From Nemertoderma westbladi (taxonomy: Eukaryota; Xenacoelomorpha; Nemertodermatida; Nemertodermatidae), in NCBI GenBank assembly GCA_032718475.1, contig JAUCBJ010007758.1, positions 1 to 56,812 on the forward strand: a DNA stretch of 56,812 nucleotides, written 5' to 3'. The position numbers and the translations under genes were made by a program. This document shows positions 32,610 to 44,552 of the stretch, piece after piece; position 1 is the first letter of the stretch, and the number at the start of each line of letters is the position of its first letter. The notes below the pieces were generated by a model, which made no database searches, was not told the DNA's origin, and was given only the letters and a program-made list of their open reading frames with translations.

Positions 32610-34058
32610 TTATAAGTAATTACGTACGTAATAAACACTAATGTATTGCACTAATCTACTAAATAATACTAATTTGGTGTCAAAGGATAAGGGCGCGTTG
32701 GTGAGTCTTCCTCCAACACGTATTAACCCATCTATCATTGTGCTCGAGAATCGATCCCTTAAGCGCATCTGCGGATTTCTCAACAACAGGAAGTACTTTT
32801 CGGAATCCTCATAGCATTGCAGGAGTCTCAGTATCTGTTTATTTGTTTCTTCATACTCCTGGTGACTGATTTTCTCTTTTAGAAAACGATCAGATATCTT
32901 ATATTTGGGTAAATTCTTAATAACATGAACTTGTGCAGATGTCAATGGAGCGTGATCACTAGTGGTCTTCGTCCTGGAGTAGTGATGATGAAAACATCGT
33001 CTTAAATATGTGACGGCTTTACAGAGCCGATTCCAGGAACTGTAATGATGCATTGCTCTCTGCAGCATGGGTGAGATTCCTTGCGAGACGTCTGGTATTC
33101 CAGATTTCCAATCTCTATCTCTAATTTCCACAACAGACTTATTTGTGTTGAGGGATTGTGGATCCGAAACATCATTCCCGGAAGTATGTAATACAGATCG
33201 ATCGATAGTCGGTTTAAATAACTTTGATTTACTCGCCCGGGTTTTAGGTTTGACGGTCTCCGCTCCCTTGGCTTGTCTAATCTCTGCCGTAGTAAGGTGA
33301 GGAGGCCATTCATCCTCTTCCTTGCTCAGGAAGTCGGGTCCACCCAACCAATCTGGAGTATCTATCAGTTCCTGTGGAGTTGCTCCCCAGGAGGCGATAT
33401 CGGCTGGATTAATCGTACCAGGGCAATGTCTCCATTGATCTATCTTTGTGCGACTAAGAATAATAGCTACTCGGTTAGTAACAAAAACGCTAAACTGACA
33501 GACTTCATTGGTGAGATACTCCAACACGAGTAAAGCGTCGGTCCAATAAACCGTTTTCTCCAGTGGATAGTCGATTTGTTCCGTTACGTTCCGGCCGATG
33601 GCTGTAGCGTATAAAGCCGCCTTTAACTCCGCTCGAGGAACCTTTAACTTGTTGTTAATCAATGCCTTAGAGGTAACCAAGGCGACTTTGATTCCATCCG
33701 GAGTTTCGACTCGCAGATATGCTACTATACCTATTCCCATGTCGCTGGCGTCTCCAAACACATGGAGTTGATAGGAATACGTAGGAAGAACATGGCCAAA
33801 ATATGCACAGGAAATTATAAAGTTCTCGATGGCAGGTAGAGAATCCTCCCATTTCATCCATTTCTTTAACAATTCCCCTTTAAGCGGATCGTCCCATGAG
33901 TGGTTTTCAAGCCACATCTGTTGTACTAAACTCCGAGCAATCAATATAACTGGGCTAATAAATCCCAATGGGTCGAAATAAGTGCTCAGGATGCTTAAAC
34001 AAATCCGTTTGGTCCGGACTGGATTATCTCGCTGTTTTAACTGAAAAAACAGGATGTC
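32610..34058 (-). pseudogene. Copy B pol, C-terminal part: RNase H region, integrase deleted
   Basis: Same frame as the upstream pol. It reads ILFFQLKQRDNPVRTKR and YFDPLGFISPVILIAR, then the RNase H region with FGDASDMGIGIVAYLR, KVPRAELKAALYATAIG and VYWTDALLVLEYL, and the connection segment with PGTINPADIASWGATP. It stops just after RLTNAPLSFDTK. By comparison with copy C, about 1.4 kb that would encode the integrase HHCC and DDE domains and the DUF5641 tail is missing; the deletion joins pol straight to the spacer. A TGA and a short deletion at 34059 separate it from the RT part. Copy B therefore cannot integrate by itself. Confidence 0.85.
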
Positions 34059-35930
34059 TCACTTCAAGCCTAGCGTCTTGGTTTCAGGAAGATCGTCCTT
34101 TATTAAATCTAGGTCTTTCGCTCCGCGATCTTCTACCGGTATGGCTTCCAGAAACTCACGGGAGTTGCTAGTGAATTTCGTCAGTCGAAATCCACCTCTT
34201 TTCAAACACTCTACCGTTCCTTTCGCGACAGCTATGGCTTCTTCTACTGATGGAAGGGACCTTAAATTGTCGTCCATGTATATATTGCGTTTTATGTTGT
34301 CTATCACTTCTTTGGAGAAGGAGTCTCGGTTGTCATTCGCAGTGGTTCGCACCACGGAGCAGGCGTTGGAAGGGCTTGATATGATCCCAAAAGCCTGGAT
34401 GGTCATCCAGTACTCTACCGGTTTCTGGTTGAGGTCTCCTTCAGGCCACCACAGAAATCTCAGGCTGTCTCTATCTCTATCCAGCGCCTTGACTTGTAAG
34501 AACATTCCTTCTATATCAGAGGCGAACGCGATGGAATATTGTCTTAATCTTAATAGTATTCCCAACAAAGATTGGAGTAAGTTGGGTCCTGGTAACAACT
34601 CGGAATTGAGGGATTGGCCCATATATAGCGCAGAGCCATCGAATACGACTCGGACTTCATGGGGTTTACCGGGTTTGGGAACGTAATGATGTGTTAAGTA
34701 ATACGTTCTCTCAGTTACTGGTGTTCCTTCCGGTACTCGCTCCGCGTATCCCTTTGTTATAAATTTCTTCAGCTGAGTTTGGTACATTTCTTTCGCTGAA
34801 GCATTAGCTGTAAGGCGTCGATATAATTGAGCGATTCTTTTCTCTGCCAAGGGTCTGTTATTTATAAATCTAGGTTCTCGTTTTCGAAATGGTAGGCCGA
34901 TTTCATATCTACCTTGGTCTTTTAAAAAACGTATAGTGGTTTCCTGGATTTGCTTGGCTCTTTCTTCTTCTATAGATAGAGCCTTATCATATGAATTGGG
35001 CTCTACCAGTTCCTGAGTAAAGAATCGTACAGCTAGTTCGTCCCGAGTTCTAGCGTTGTAGCGCTCTATCTCATCGTTTAGTTCGTCATTGTAAGCGATG
35101 GGTTCCGATGGGTGAATCAGTTGACAAAGGTTCACCTGACTTTTCCAAGTTTGGTTTTCTGTAAGTAGGTCGATTGTGTTCTCTTCATCGAAGAGTTGGT
35201 AGATGTCGTCATTATCTGAGGAGTATGGTGTTCCCTCAGTTAGTTCGTCCACCTCACTGCTCTCCACTTCCCAATCGTGTACTTGGTATGTGTGCTCTTG
35301 TGGCATTCTCTCTTCGAGAGTCCTGCGGGAAGGGCCAGTAAAGTACCAACCTACTCTAGTTCTTACTGCATAGGTTTGCAGTGGCTGTGGTTGAGCAGGC
35401 CGTTTCTCCAATGTTTCGAGCGCCTCATGCGCGTTCTGGCCGATGAGGATTTGCACTCCAGGATAATCTGTCTGGAATCGAGGTATCTCAAGATGTTGGA
35501 TGCTCTCATCCTCGTCCCAATTATAAAGGTCTGCTTGAGTAGTAGCGAAGTTCTTTATAGCCACCATTTTTACCGACCTTATACCTTGTGTTCCTAACTT
35601 ATCCTGGGGGGTGGACAACACACCTACATAGTAATCTGCCGTTAAGGTAGATTTCCAAACCTGCATAATTCCGGACATATTCAATTTAGTCCGGAATTTG
35701 GGTTGTCCAGCAAAGATATCTTCGGCTAATTCTTGATCAATGAATGTTCCTGTGCTGCCAGAGTCAAGGAGGGCGTTCACTATGTAACTTTTACTAAGAC
35801 CATGAACTCTTACCTGCACCACAGGAAATTCTCTGATTCCTACGTTGGAAGTTGGAGCTTTCCAAGATGGTTGTTTGGCAAAAGTAGTTGGGGGAAACTC
35901 ATTGTTGGTGACCTTTTCATAAGTAAGTGC
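34059..35930 (-). pseudogene. Copy B protease and reverse transcriptase
   Basis: The pepsin-like retroviral protease (DUF1758) has its active site at VNALLDSGSTGTFID; it cleaves the polyprotein. The linker TYAVRTRVGWYFTGP follows, then RT with AFASDIEGMFLQVK (motif A Asp), SSPSNACSVVRTTA and the catalytic IYMDDN (YxDD box). Upstream it connects in frame to Gag through a TGA at 35931 where copy C has CGA, a CpG-type C-to-T change. Gag and Pol share one frame with no ribosomal shift, as in many BEL/Pao elements. It would synthesise cDNA in the cytoplasmic particle if intact. Confidence 0.88.
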
Positions 35931-37529
35931 TCAATACACTGCGGTATTGATTAGATAACAGGATTCGTTGGCGTCGGAGAATTCGTCAGTATAGAATCCT
36001 TCCATCTCAGACTCCTGATCAGTGTCATTTACATCACTGAATTGGACATGTAGTTCGGGCTCACTTACCTGACTCTGTTTGTCTCGTTCGAACTCACTGT
36101 GTAACAAGATGTGATGTTTCGCGCCACACTTTGCACACTTTATGTCGGAGTAACAGGTTCGCCGTTGGTGTCCTGGTCTGAGGCAATTATAGCATAACTG
36201 CTTGTCCCACACAACTGTACGTCTGTCTACAAGGGATTTCTTTAGAAATTCAGCACACGCACTCAAACGGTGGGTCCCGTCGCACAGCGCACAGTTAGGT
36301 TTTATGTTACTCACCTTACCTTGGGTAACTTGATGCACTCTCGTTTTTTCTTCGGGTTTTCTTCGGTGCATTCTGTTAGGAGACTGAGGGGGGGTCTTGG
36401 CAACCTGTTCTCTCCTATCGTTGTTTCGAGCCTTGTATTTACTTACATCTTTTGAGGTTTTGTCAACGTAGTAAGATCGCTCAGTATCTTTCCCGCTGTC
36501 CTCTTCTTGAGAAACTTGGCTTTCGCCGTCGTCAGTGTAACACACCGGTGTTATTCTTCTCCTAGGAGAGGGTTTCTCACTTACCTTATTTTCCGATGTT
36601 TTCTCTCTGGACTGCTTGATGAGTTGTAGTTTTACCTCACCATCTAAGAAGGACATGAGATCAGCCATGGTAGGACTTCGTCGTTGTTGTTCATTCATGT
36701 ACAACACTTTCTTGTCCCAGCGGGTACATACTCCACCCTTTGGTAAAGTAGAGACTACGGCTCCAATAACCATTGAACTCTGATATTCATGAGACTTACC
36801 TAACCAGTCGAATTGTCTACAGATCTCTTGAATCTCATCGGAAAACTCTATAATCCCGCTACTAAGGAAGTGTCGGGGGGCTACTAATTTTGCATACAAA
36901 TACTTAGCTATGTTATCCTTGTTACCATACCTGATGTTTAATGTATCCCATACTTGTCTTAATCCTTCTGGATGTCCAATAAACTTTAACGCCATTAACT
37001 TGGGAGGTCCTTCCAAGCACTTGATGAGGAACCTAAGTTTCTCTCCGTTAGATAGTACAGAGTTCTGTATGCTGTCTTTGTAATATTCATTGAAAGGTAA
37101 CCATTTCATCTCATCTCCATTGAATTTGACGATCTCTCCCACTTTGACCGCTTGGCGGGCTTCTGTTCTAGCCATGTGACGCGTAAAGCTTTCTTGGGCC
37201 ATCGTGTTATTTAATATCGAATTATCGGTATATAAATTTCTCGGATCAGTATCAGGTATATAGGGAATATCATTAATAAAAGGTCTATAATCACCCTTAA
37301 TAGGGTTTGCTATAGGAGTTTCTACTTCACTAGCAGTATAGATGCGTGTAGGCTCCACACCTTGCGCATGTAATACTTCAGACCTAACAGGTTGACACAA
37401 TGTTACAGGGGGTATTGGTATGCCCTTTTGTATATTGACTAATTTGTCGCGTTCTAGCGCGATACTTTGCTGCACTTCTTGCAACTCTGCTCTACCTTCC
37501 CTTACTGTTCCCTTAAGCTGGTGGACAGT
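35931..37529 (-). pseudogene. Copy B Gag, C-terminal half: DUF1759-like region and double zinc knuckle
   Basis: The frame continues from the N-terminal Gag across a TAG at 37530-37532 (GAG in the related copy). It contains the Pao-type Gag domain (GEIVKFNGDEMKWLPFNEYY, LIKCLEGPPKLMALKFIGH, WDTLNIRYGN), then a basic, Ser/Lys-rich stretch and the knuckles CALCDGTHRLSAC, CYNCLRPGHQRRTC and CAKCGAKHHILLH. It would bind genomic RNA and form particles. The acidic tail leads to the protease. It is interrupted only by the flanking nonsense codons. Confidence 0.85.
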
Positions 37530-39590
37530 CTACTGCATCTGTCCGAGCAGGAGATTCATCCCCCGCCGTCCCTCCTCTACCCACTCAACCGCCGAAGCGG
37601 GAGTCGCCAACATTGTAGCGGGCTGACGTGGGACGACGGGAGACAAATCTTTGATTTCTCTCTCAGCTTCCAGGACAGGAATATTCTCATGGACTGTTCT
37701 ACCGGGTACAGGCAGTGTAGTACTGTGTAAAGGGAACTTAGAGTTAAGCTCTGGAAGTACAGGGGTCTCTAGCACAGGTGTGACTTTGGGAACGACAGGC
37801 CTAATTATTTCAGGCTCATCAACTATTGTAGGGAGTCTTTTGACCTGAATAGTTTGGTATGTGGGTTCCGTACTCGCTAAGTCTGTGCTAGCTAGTTGTC
37901 TTCTAACAGCTGGGGGCAAATCAGGCAATTTGTGACGATGAGATGTTTTTCTACGCCTGCTTAGACGAGATCTATTTCCTCCGCCTTCAGGATCGGTGGT
38001 TTCACTTTCTTCCGATGATGTGTATCCCTGGCGTTTGGGAGTAGATTTTCTCATCATTTGCATGTGACTAGCAGTTAACTGTTTATTTATGTTGTCTTGC
38101 GTCTCTTGCAGATTTTCCAACTCCAGTTGGGTAGTCTGCTCAGATGCTCTCCGTTTTGCTTCTGCCACTGCCCTTTCCGCCTTTGCTTCTGCCGCCGCTG
38201 CCTTTCTTTTTGCTTCTGCTTCTGCCGCTGCTGCCCTTCTTTTTGCTTCTGCTTCTGCCGCAGCTGCCCTTCTTTTTGCTTCTGCTTCTGCCGCTGCTGC
38301 CCTTGCTGCTATTCTTTCTGCTTCTACTTCTGCCGCCGCTGCCTTTCTTTCTGCTTCTACTTCTGCCGCCGCTGCTTTTCTTTCTGCTTCTGCTTCTGCC
38401 GTAGCCGCCGCCCTTTGTTCCTCTATCCGTCTTTTCTTTACCTTTTCTTCTTGGACTCTAGTGAGGCGGAGTTTCTCATCAAACTCAGCTTGGTTAGCAG
38501 CTAACATTTCAGCATCGATTGAATCTAACACACGCTGGGTTCCTTCACTATTGGGGGAAAGTCCAGACAGCCGTCTCCTCAACTCTTCGTCTCCTAGGAA
38601 TCGCTGATAGTCGAACAGATAAATGTCGATGGCGTCTCTCGTTCGTGGTTTCTCTGAGGTCTCTTCGCCTTCCACTTGAGAAAGGGTGGCATCGGTTGGT
38701 TCTTCATGAGTTAGTCTCTCAGACAGCTGGGATTTCCACTGGTCTGTTTCTTGCACTTGGAGACCTACCCGCTGGAACCAAGTTTTTACAGCAACCTGCA
38801 GCGACGTGTCCTGTCTTCTTTTGGAAGTTTCCTCAAAAGCCGATAGGATTAGTCGAATGCGTAGGGTTCTTTCGCGTACTTGATATAGCAGTTCTTCCTG
38901 CTCTTGAGGTCCTTGGTGTTGTCGAAACAGTTGTTCTTCTAATCTCTCTAAGGAGCCGAAGAATCCCTGCACATATCCTGCTGCCGACCTCTTCCAAACA
39001 GCTGGATCCATTGTATCTTTAGCCACTCCCATCCTGTGTATATCTTCCCAAGTAGCCTCGGACAGATCTAACGGGAGTCCGGGTCCGGGAAAGTTCCATT
39101 GTGACTCGACAATAGACATCAATTCTTCCCTGGCGTATCCCGCATAATCATCTTGGGTCGCTCGCTTATTTCTCGCCCAATCTGCTTGATGTTCCTCCAC
39201 CGCAATCAATATAGTTGTTAGCACTGCGGCAGGAAGGGTGAGAAGGGGGTCCGAGTAGGCTTTAGTCGTCATCTGCAATCCGCGTTCGGGGGTCAGTTCG
39301 ACAGTATCCGAACTACTGGAGCTATCTGATCGCTGGGAACAAGTTTCTTGACTAGGCTGTTGCTGCTGTGGGGCAGCTGCTTCCTGGTTCCGTTTGACTT
39401 GGGCCCGAGTGCCGATGATGGACCTACGGTGTTGGATTAGCTTAGGGTCCGATATCACTACTGGAGGGATGACTTTTCTTTCAGTAGGAGGTGAGCTGAA
39501 CTCCTTTCTTAAACGCTCCACACTCCTATCTGTGTCACAGATGGTTGTATCGATTAGACTGTCTGACAGGTTTTGCTGAGTGTCAGACAT
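37530..39590 (-). pseudogene. Copy B Gag, N-terminal half with Ala-rich charged helix
   Basis: The ATG at 39590 opens MSDTQQNLSDSLIDTTICDT, conserved in all three copies. Residues about 150-330 are a helical region conserved with copy C (YAGYAREELMSIVESQWNFP, KTWFQRVGLQVQ). Residues about 395-485 are a run of Ala/Glu/Lys/Arg units (AAAAEAEAKRR and variants), expected to form a long charged single helix or coiled coil; its unit number differs from copy C. The extra N-terminal 650 residues make this Gag far longer than a typical BEL/Pao Gag. Long opposite-strand frames here are shadows of the biased codons. Confidence 0.85.
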
Positions 39591-41662
39591 GTTTAGCTAT
39601 ACAGTTGAATGCCTACTGCTATAGTTACAGTTAAAGCAAGTCTAGTAATTCAGTATGACCGTTGGCCTAGTACCGGTAATTTATTGCAGTATATTAGAAT
39701 ACCGGTATGCACTTATAATATATATAAGTATTGTAAACTAGGTTTGTCACAGAGTACCGGTATATAAATTTAGCACAAATATATATAAATATATAATAGG
39801 CCTATCGTGAATACCGGTATACAGCTTACACTTATAGTATATATAAGTATAATTATGAACTAGAATTAATTACAGGATACCGGTATGATTTCAGCTCGAA
39901 TTTATAGAAATAAATATAATAAGCCTATGGTAAATACCGGTATGTCAATTATTTTAGAATAATTGATTTTCTGAATATTTTAGGGTTACTTGGTTACTTT
40001 AACTTACTTTGTTACCGTTATTTAAGCAGTAGACCAACTGATATTGAGACCTAGTTGTTGTATGGCAGGCCTACTATTTATAAATCGTTTGAGTTGATTT
40101 ATAATAGATATATACCCGTTTAAAATGGGTTTTGTCAATATTTGAAATAAATGTTATTATTTCTGGGGGGTCACTACACAGAAGCTGTGCGCTCTCAGTG
40201 AAGTGCTATTTATTTGACACTAAAACTGATAATTCTAATTTACCTAAGTTACTTAATACTACAAATTACTTACGATACGGGTGAGATTAAATCTCTAATT
40301 AAACACAACAAAAAATATTACGTACGAATTTTTAGGGTAATTTTACAGGAAGTCTACAGACCAGTCTAACAAAGGGTTAGAATTTCTGGTTATTACAACG
40401 GACAGGGTACTACGGTATTTGAAAATAATAAGTAGTAGTAAATATATTGCACTGTCCAGATAAGAAAATACCACCGCCTGACGACCTATAACCGTATCGC
40501 TATAGGTACTACGTTATGTATCACGGAGTGTTCCTACCTAGAAGTTAATTACCGCGGACTACCAGATCCAGCGTGCCTATTAACCACTTTACAACACAAA
40601 TATACTGCCTACACACTAATTACTTCGGAAAGCACTAGTAAATTAGGTACAAGTACTGGTACAACAAATAATCAGTAGTTAAATATACTTGAACAGTTAA
40701 AAGAACCACGGCATCTGCTGGAGTGACCGAAGCACAAAGTCACCAGTCTTTTCCTACGCCAAGCAGCCCGTGTAGTTCCGTTAATTTAACTATAACGGTA
40801 TGTGTAACAAACACAATTACTGTAGGAATAAACTTGGGGACATGAATGTTGCGAATAATCGCATAAACTCTGAATAATAAATATTACGCTACCCGTACAG
40901 AATACTCAAACAAAATACAGACCAAACGCTGGCAGACTACCACCAAGCCTAAATAAACTACTGTATGTGCAGATTCCAAAACGGTTAGTTAGTATGCGTT
41001 CTAACACGGTAGTACGACTTATTCTTTAAGAGGGGATTGACCTTACAGTTATGACTGCCCCAACTTACTAACTGGCACTTTATCAGACAAACTCTACACA
41101 AGCAGCAATCTCTTCAGACCTAATAATAGCTAGACAACAATCCAGCCTACAAAATATCTGAGTAATAACTATTACGGTATCTGAACAGACCACACAAACA
41201 AACACAAGCCAAAACGCTGGCAGAATACTGTCAAGCCTAAATAAACTACAGTATGTGCAGATTCCAAAATTGTTAGTTAGTATGCGTTCTAACACGGTAG
41301 TACGACTTATTCTTTAAGAGGGGATTGACCTTACAGCAATGGCTGCCCCAACTTACTAACTGGCACTCCATCGGACAAACTCCACACACGCCGTAATCTC
41401 TCCAAACCCAACAACAATCTGACAACAGTCAGGCCTACAATTATCTGAACAATCTGAGCAGACTTACACGTCTTCAGCTCAATATTAACTTACTAGGAAA
41501 TAAAACTGACAGAAATAGACCTAAGTAAAATCCCAATAAAAACCAGGCGTCCCCGATTTAATATCGAGACCTACCGGTATACAATAATCAAATCGAATAA
41601 TACTAATGTACTTATACTGGAAGTACCGGTTAGTACAGTTGGGCCTACAGACCTACAGAAGT
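39591..41662 (-). other. Leader of copy B
   Basis: This 2.07-kb leader runs between the LTR and the gag ATG. It contains the 288-bp direct repeat (about 40860-41430) and the ACCGGT palindrome cluster (about 39670-39950), like copies A and C. No conserved coding frame is present. Confidence 0.75.
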
Positions 41663-42855
41663 TGTTCGCGCTTTCAGACCTTTGGCAGTTTAACCCGCCA
41701 AATTATGATGTCTTCTAGATATTAAATCGCTTTTCTGCCTACGACAAATATTTGATTCACTACACTAGTCGAAACCAATCCGTGCGCGACCATTCACCCG
41801 CTGGATATTCCCGGGAGATTGGGTTCGACGGTTTAATTTTATTGCTATGTAAGCCTAATGTATTATTCGACTGACAGTATTATATAATCTCTGACAATAT
41901 TATTTACCTTCGGGAATATTAACAGTTCCTTTAGGACGTGGCGCTTTATCTACATAAACAGAGTTATGACTTAAACTACTCACAACGATATGGCTTAATT
42001 ATAATTCACATATATGGCGCATTCTTTAGGAATGCTTCTTTAACAGACTCACTCATACACAATGCTGCACAATACTGCACACTAATCTGCCGATCTTCAC
42101 TGATTTTAGTCACATATAAAAGAAACACAGACTGACTCATGTAGGGTCTATCAAATAACATTAGATTCACTTCAAACCACTTTAACATAAGTCACAATCG
42201 TTTATCTGTAACCTTTCTCTCTTACCTTCGGTATATCAAGAATATTGGGTTTCGGGGTATTTATCGTTATTCCAAATATAATAATTCATCCACAAATATA
42301 ATGAATAACCGACAGTAAATAGCAGTATAAAACAACAACTGAGCACTGATTGTTATGAGTTTGCAATGTTTCAGCAGTCAGTAGTATGCCGTGCGTTAGG
42401 TATGCAGTCCGCAGTTAAAGGATATATGTCCTTATAATTAAACCTGCTAGTGTTAAACTAAAAAGCAGAAAAGCACAAAACACTATAAGCCGTTCTTTCG
42501 TGGCTTTGAAAAACTCGTGACTACGAGAATACCAACTACACTTATTCCCCAAAGCTCCCGTTCAACACAGAGGATGAGCAGTGAGATAGGAATTTTCAGT
42601 TCAGTAGCTCAGGATTGGTTAAAATCCAGGATAACTCAAATTTCTATTGGAAGATACAAAAACAGGCTATGACGCAACCCTCTTAGGCTAGTTGGACGAT
42701 TAACAGAGCCCAGATACCTGCATCCCACAAATCAGCCAATAAGCTGGTAGCTTACACTATTTTAACTATAGATCACTTTGAGAGTATTCTTAGCGACTGG
42801 GGGGGAACTGGCCAACAAGGCAAACGAATCAGTTATCCCACAAAAGCTTTTACAC
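41663..42855 (-). mobile_element. LTR shared by copies B (as 5' LTR) and C (as 3' LTR)
   Basis: This 1193-bp LTR starts TGTAAAAGCTTTTG at 42855 and ends GAAAGCGCGAACA at 41663 on the minus strand. On its upstream side is the polypurine tract and third-gene relic of copy C; on its downstream side is the leader and gag of copy B. One LTR thus serves two internal regions, the signature of recombination between LTRs or of a tandem integration. Confidence 0.8.
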
Positions 42856-42932
42856 CGCTCCCAGAAAATGGGATTTAAGTCTATAAAATATACAAAATCA
42901 CAGTTTCTAAAATATAAAAATACTCTAAACAG

Positions 42933-44552
42933 TTAGTCTTTCTTGCGCGGACGGCGTTTACGCAGTTTCTTAAGGCTAGCAAGAGTCCTTTTCTCTTTGG
43001 GGGAAGCCACTTTACTAGGAGGGCCATAACTCCTGGGTGAAGGATGCAATATGATTGCATTAAAAGGTTTGGGTTTACGGTCGGTGTCTCGTCCATTTCG
43101 ATATGCTTCTCCTCGAGCTGATTTTCCTCCGCTTGTCATGGGATACGTTCATCCAAAACTCTCGCAGAGAATAGGGTTTTCTAAGCTTGATATCTTCTTT
43201 GAGATTCGAGGTTTCCCAATCGAACTGAGATAAGGCCAATTCGTTTATCGATTGGACTTAATGTTATAACTTACGTTTATCTGAACAAACGCAGGTTTCT
43301 TTGTTGATCTTTATAGAATAGCGTTTAACTCGTGTCGTACAACGCTCTCCTTCACCTTGATGAAGGGTTGTATTGCGTTAAACGGGACGACCATACGGTT
43401 GGATAGTGATATTAGGTGTCTGCGTCATAATCCGGCTAGGTAAGATGGGCGACTAGCTAGAAATCACTGTCGGAGTGTTACCGATTAATTGTTAGGGTAG
43501 CACTAGATCTTGAACAGTGAATACCGTCCGCGAGGATCCGCGACACCACCAGGATCGCAGGTCTGAGGTCCAACTAGGTTCCACCTTGGTGTAGTGGTTG
43601 CATTGAATTCACATCTCCCGTAGGTCGTGGGTTCGATCCTCACATGGGCCAGGGCAGTTTTCGTATCGGCACGAATGCTTTAAAGGGACCAGCCAGGGCG
43701 CATCTCTGCCTTGCATCCTTAAGTGGTAGCTAAATGAGTACTGGAGTTTCCTCTGGGGAGTAAAGTTCTGGGGGGACCGTACTGGAAATAAGTCGTCAGA
43801 CTTTGTGCGTAATCCCTGGCCTAGTGGCCGAAGAAAATTTACTTTTTTACTTTTTACTTAACTAAGGAACGAGGAGGTTTGGCCGAGTATTACGGGACTC
43901 TGATCATAGGTTTACTCTAGGATCGTTAGAGCCGAGTGAGCATAGGTGATACGTCAAACAAGTTTCGCTCGAAACTCCAGTAAATATAATGAACACCACT
44001 GTGTTTAACACAACGTTTCCGTGGATGTTTATGTCTTTCCGTTTATTGGCTGGGTCTAGGGCATTTACCGTAATAATACCCAAAAACGTACGTCTGGTAG
44101 GGGAAACGCGGATGATATTTATTTGTTGTTACAATGCTTCTATCAAGAATTCCAAATATATGTTGGAGTTACCGCGTTTATTTGTTTCTTTAATGTCTTT
44201 TCTTTCGAGCCGATTTCGAATAGAATTTTCGCATTCGAATTTCAGTTTAGGGTTCCGACTCCGCTGGGCAGGATATATAGTCGACATAGTCCGTATTGTG
44301 TAAATCGATAGGATGATCAGTAGTTAAGAAGACCATATACGTACCATTACGCTGCGTATATCGAGCGGCGAATTTTCTATAGTCCAACTCGCGCGCGAGC
44401 TGCTCTTGGGACATTGGCGGTTCGATATAACGACCATCGTCCTCCGTAGCAGTTGGACTAACGTCGCCGCGTATTAAGCTATCAACAAACGCTTGTAAAA
44501 GTAGAGTATATCGCTCCCCGATACCAAGACCATCTTCTATCAACTCCGTCAT
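42933..44552 (-). pseudogene. Relic of the third gene in copy C
   Basis: The start (ATG 44552, MTELIEDGLGIGERYTLLLQ) and about 100 further residues match the copy B gene; the end matches its basic tail (SLKKLRKRRPRKKD, stop at 42933). The middle is strongly shortened: no exonuclease-like or knuckle coding survives, and what remains between 43140 and 44246 is scattered, out-of-frame similarity to 29800-30800. A SINE lies at 43579-43859. The remnant confirms that the third gene belongs to this family and was lost after insertion. Confidence 0.75.
43579..43859 (+). mobile_element. tRNA-derived SINE inserted in the third-gene relic
   Basis: A pol III A box (TGGTGTAGTGG, 43587-43597) and B box (GGTTCGATCC, 43630-43639) are correctly ordered and spaced near the 5' end; a non-tRNA body of about 200 bp and a T-rich 3' end follow. 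The insert interrupts similarity to copy B at about 30300. Flanks AACTAGG (43572-43578) and AACTAAGG (43860-43867) are the probable target duplication. Confidence 0.75.

Noticed and set aside
38089-38607. Plus-strand frames rich in Ala/Ser/Phe/Leu opposite gag (and the similar 53664-53941)
   Set aside because: They are antisense shadows of the repetitive Ala/Glu/Lys codons of gag; their sequence is fully explained by the minus strand.
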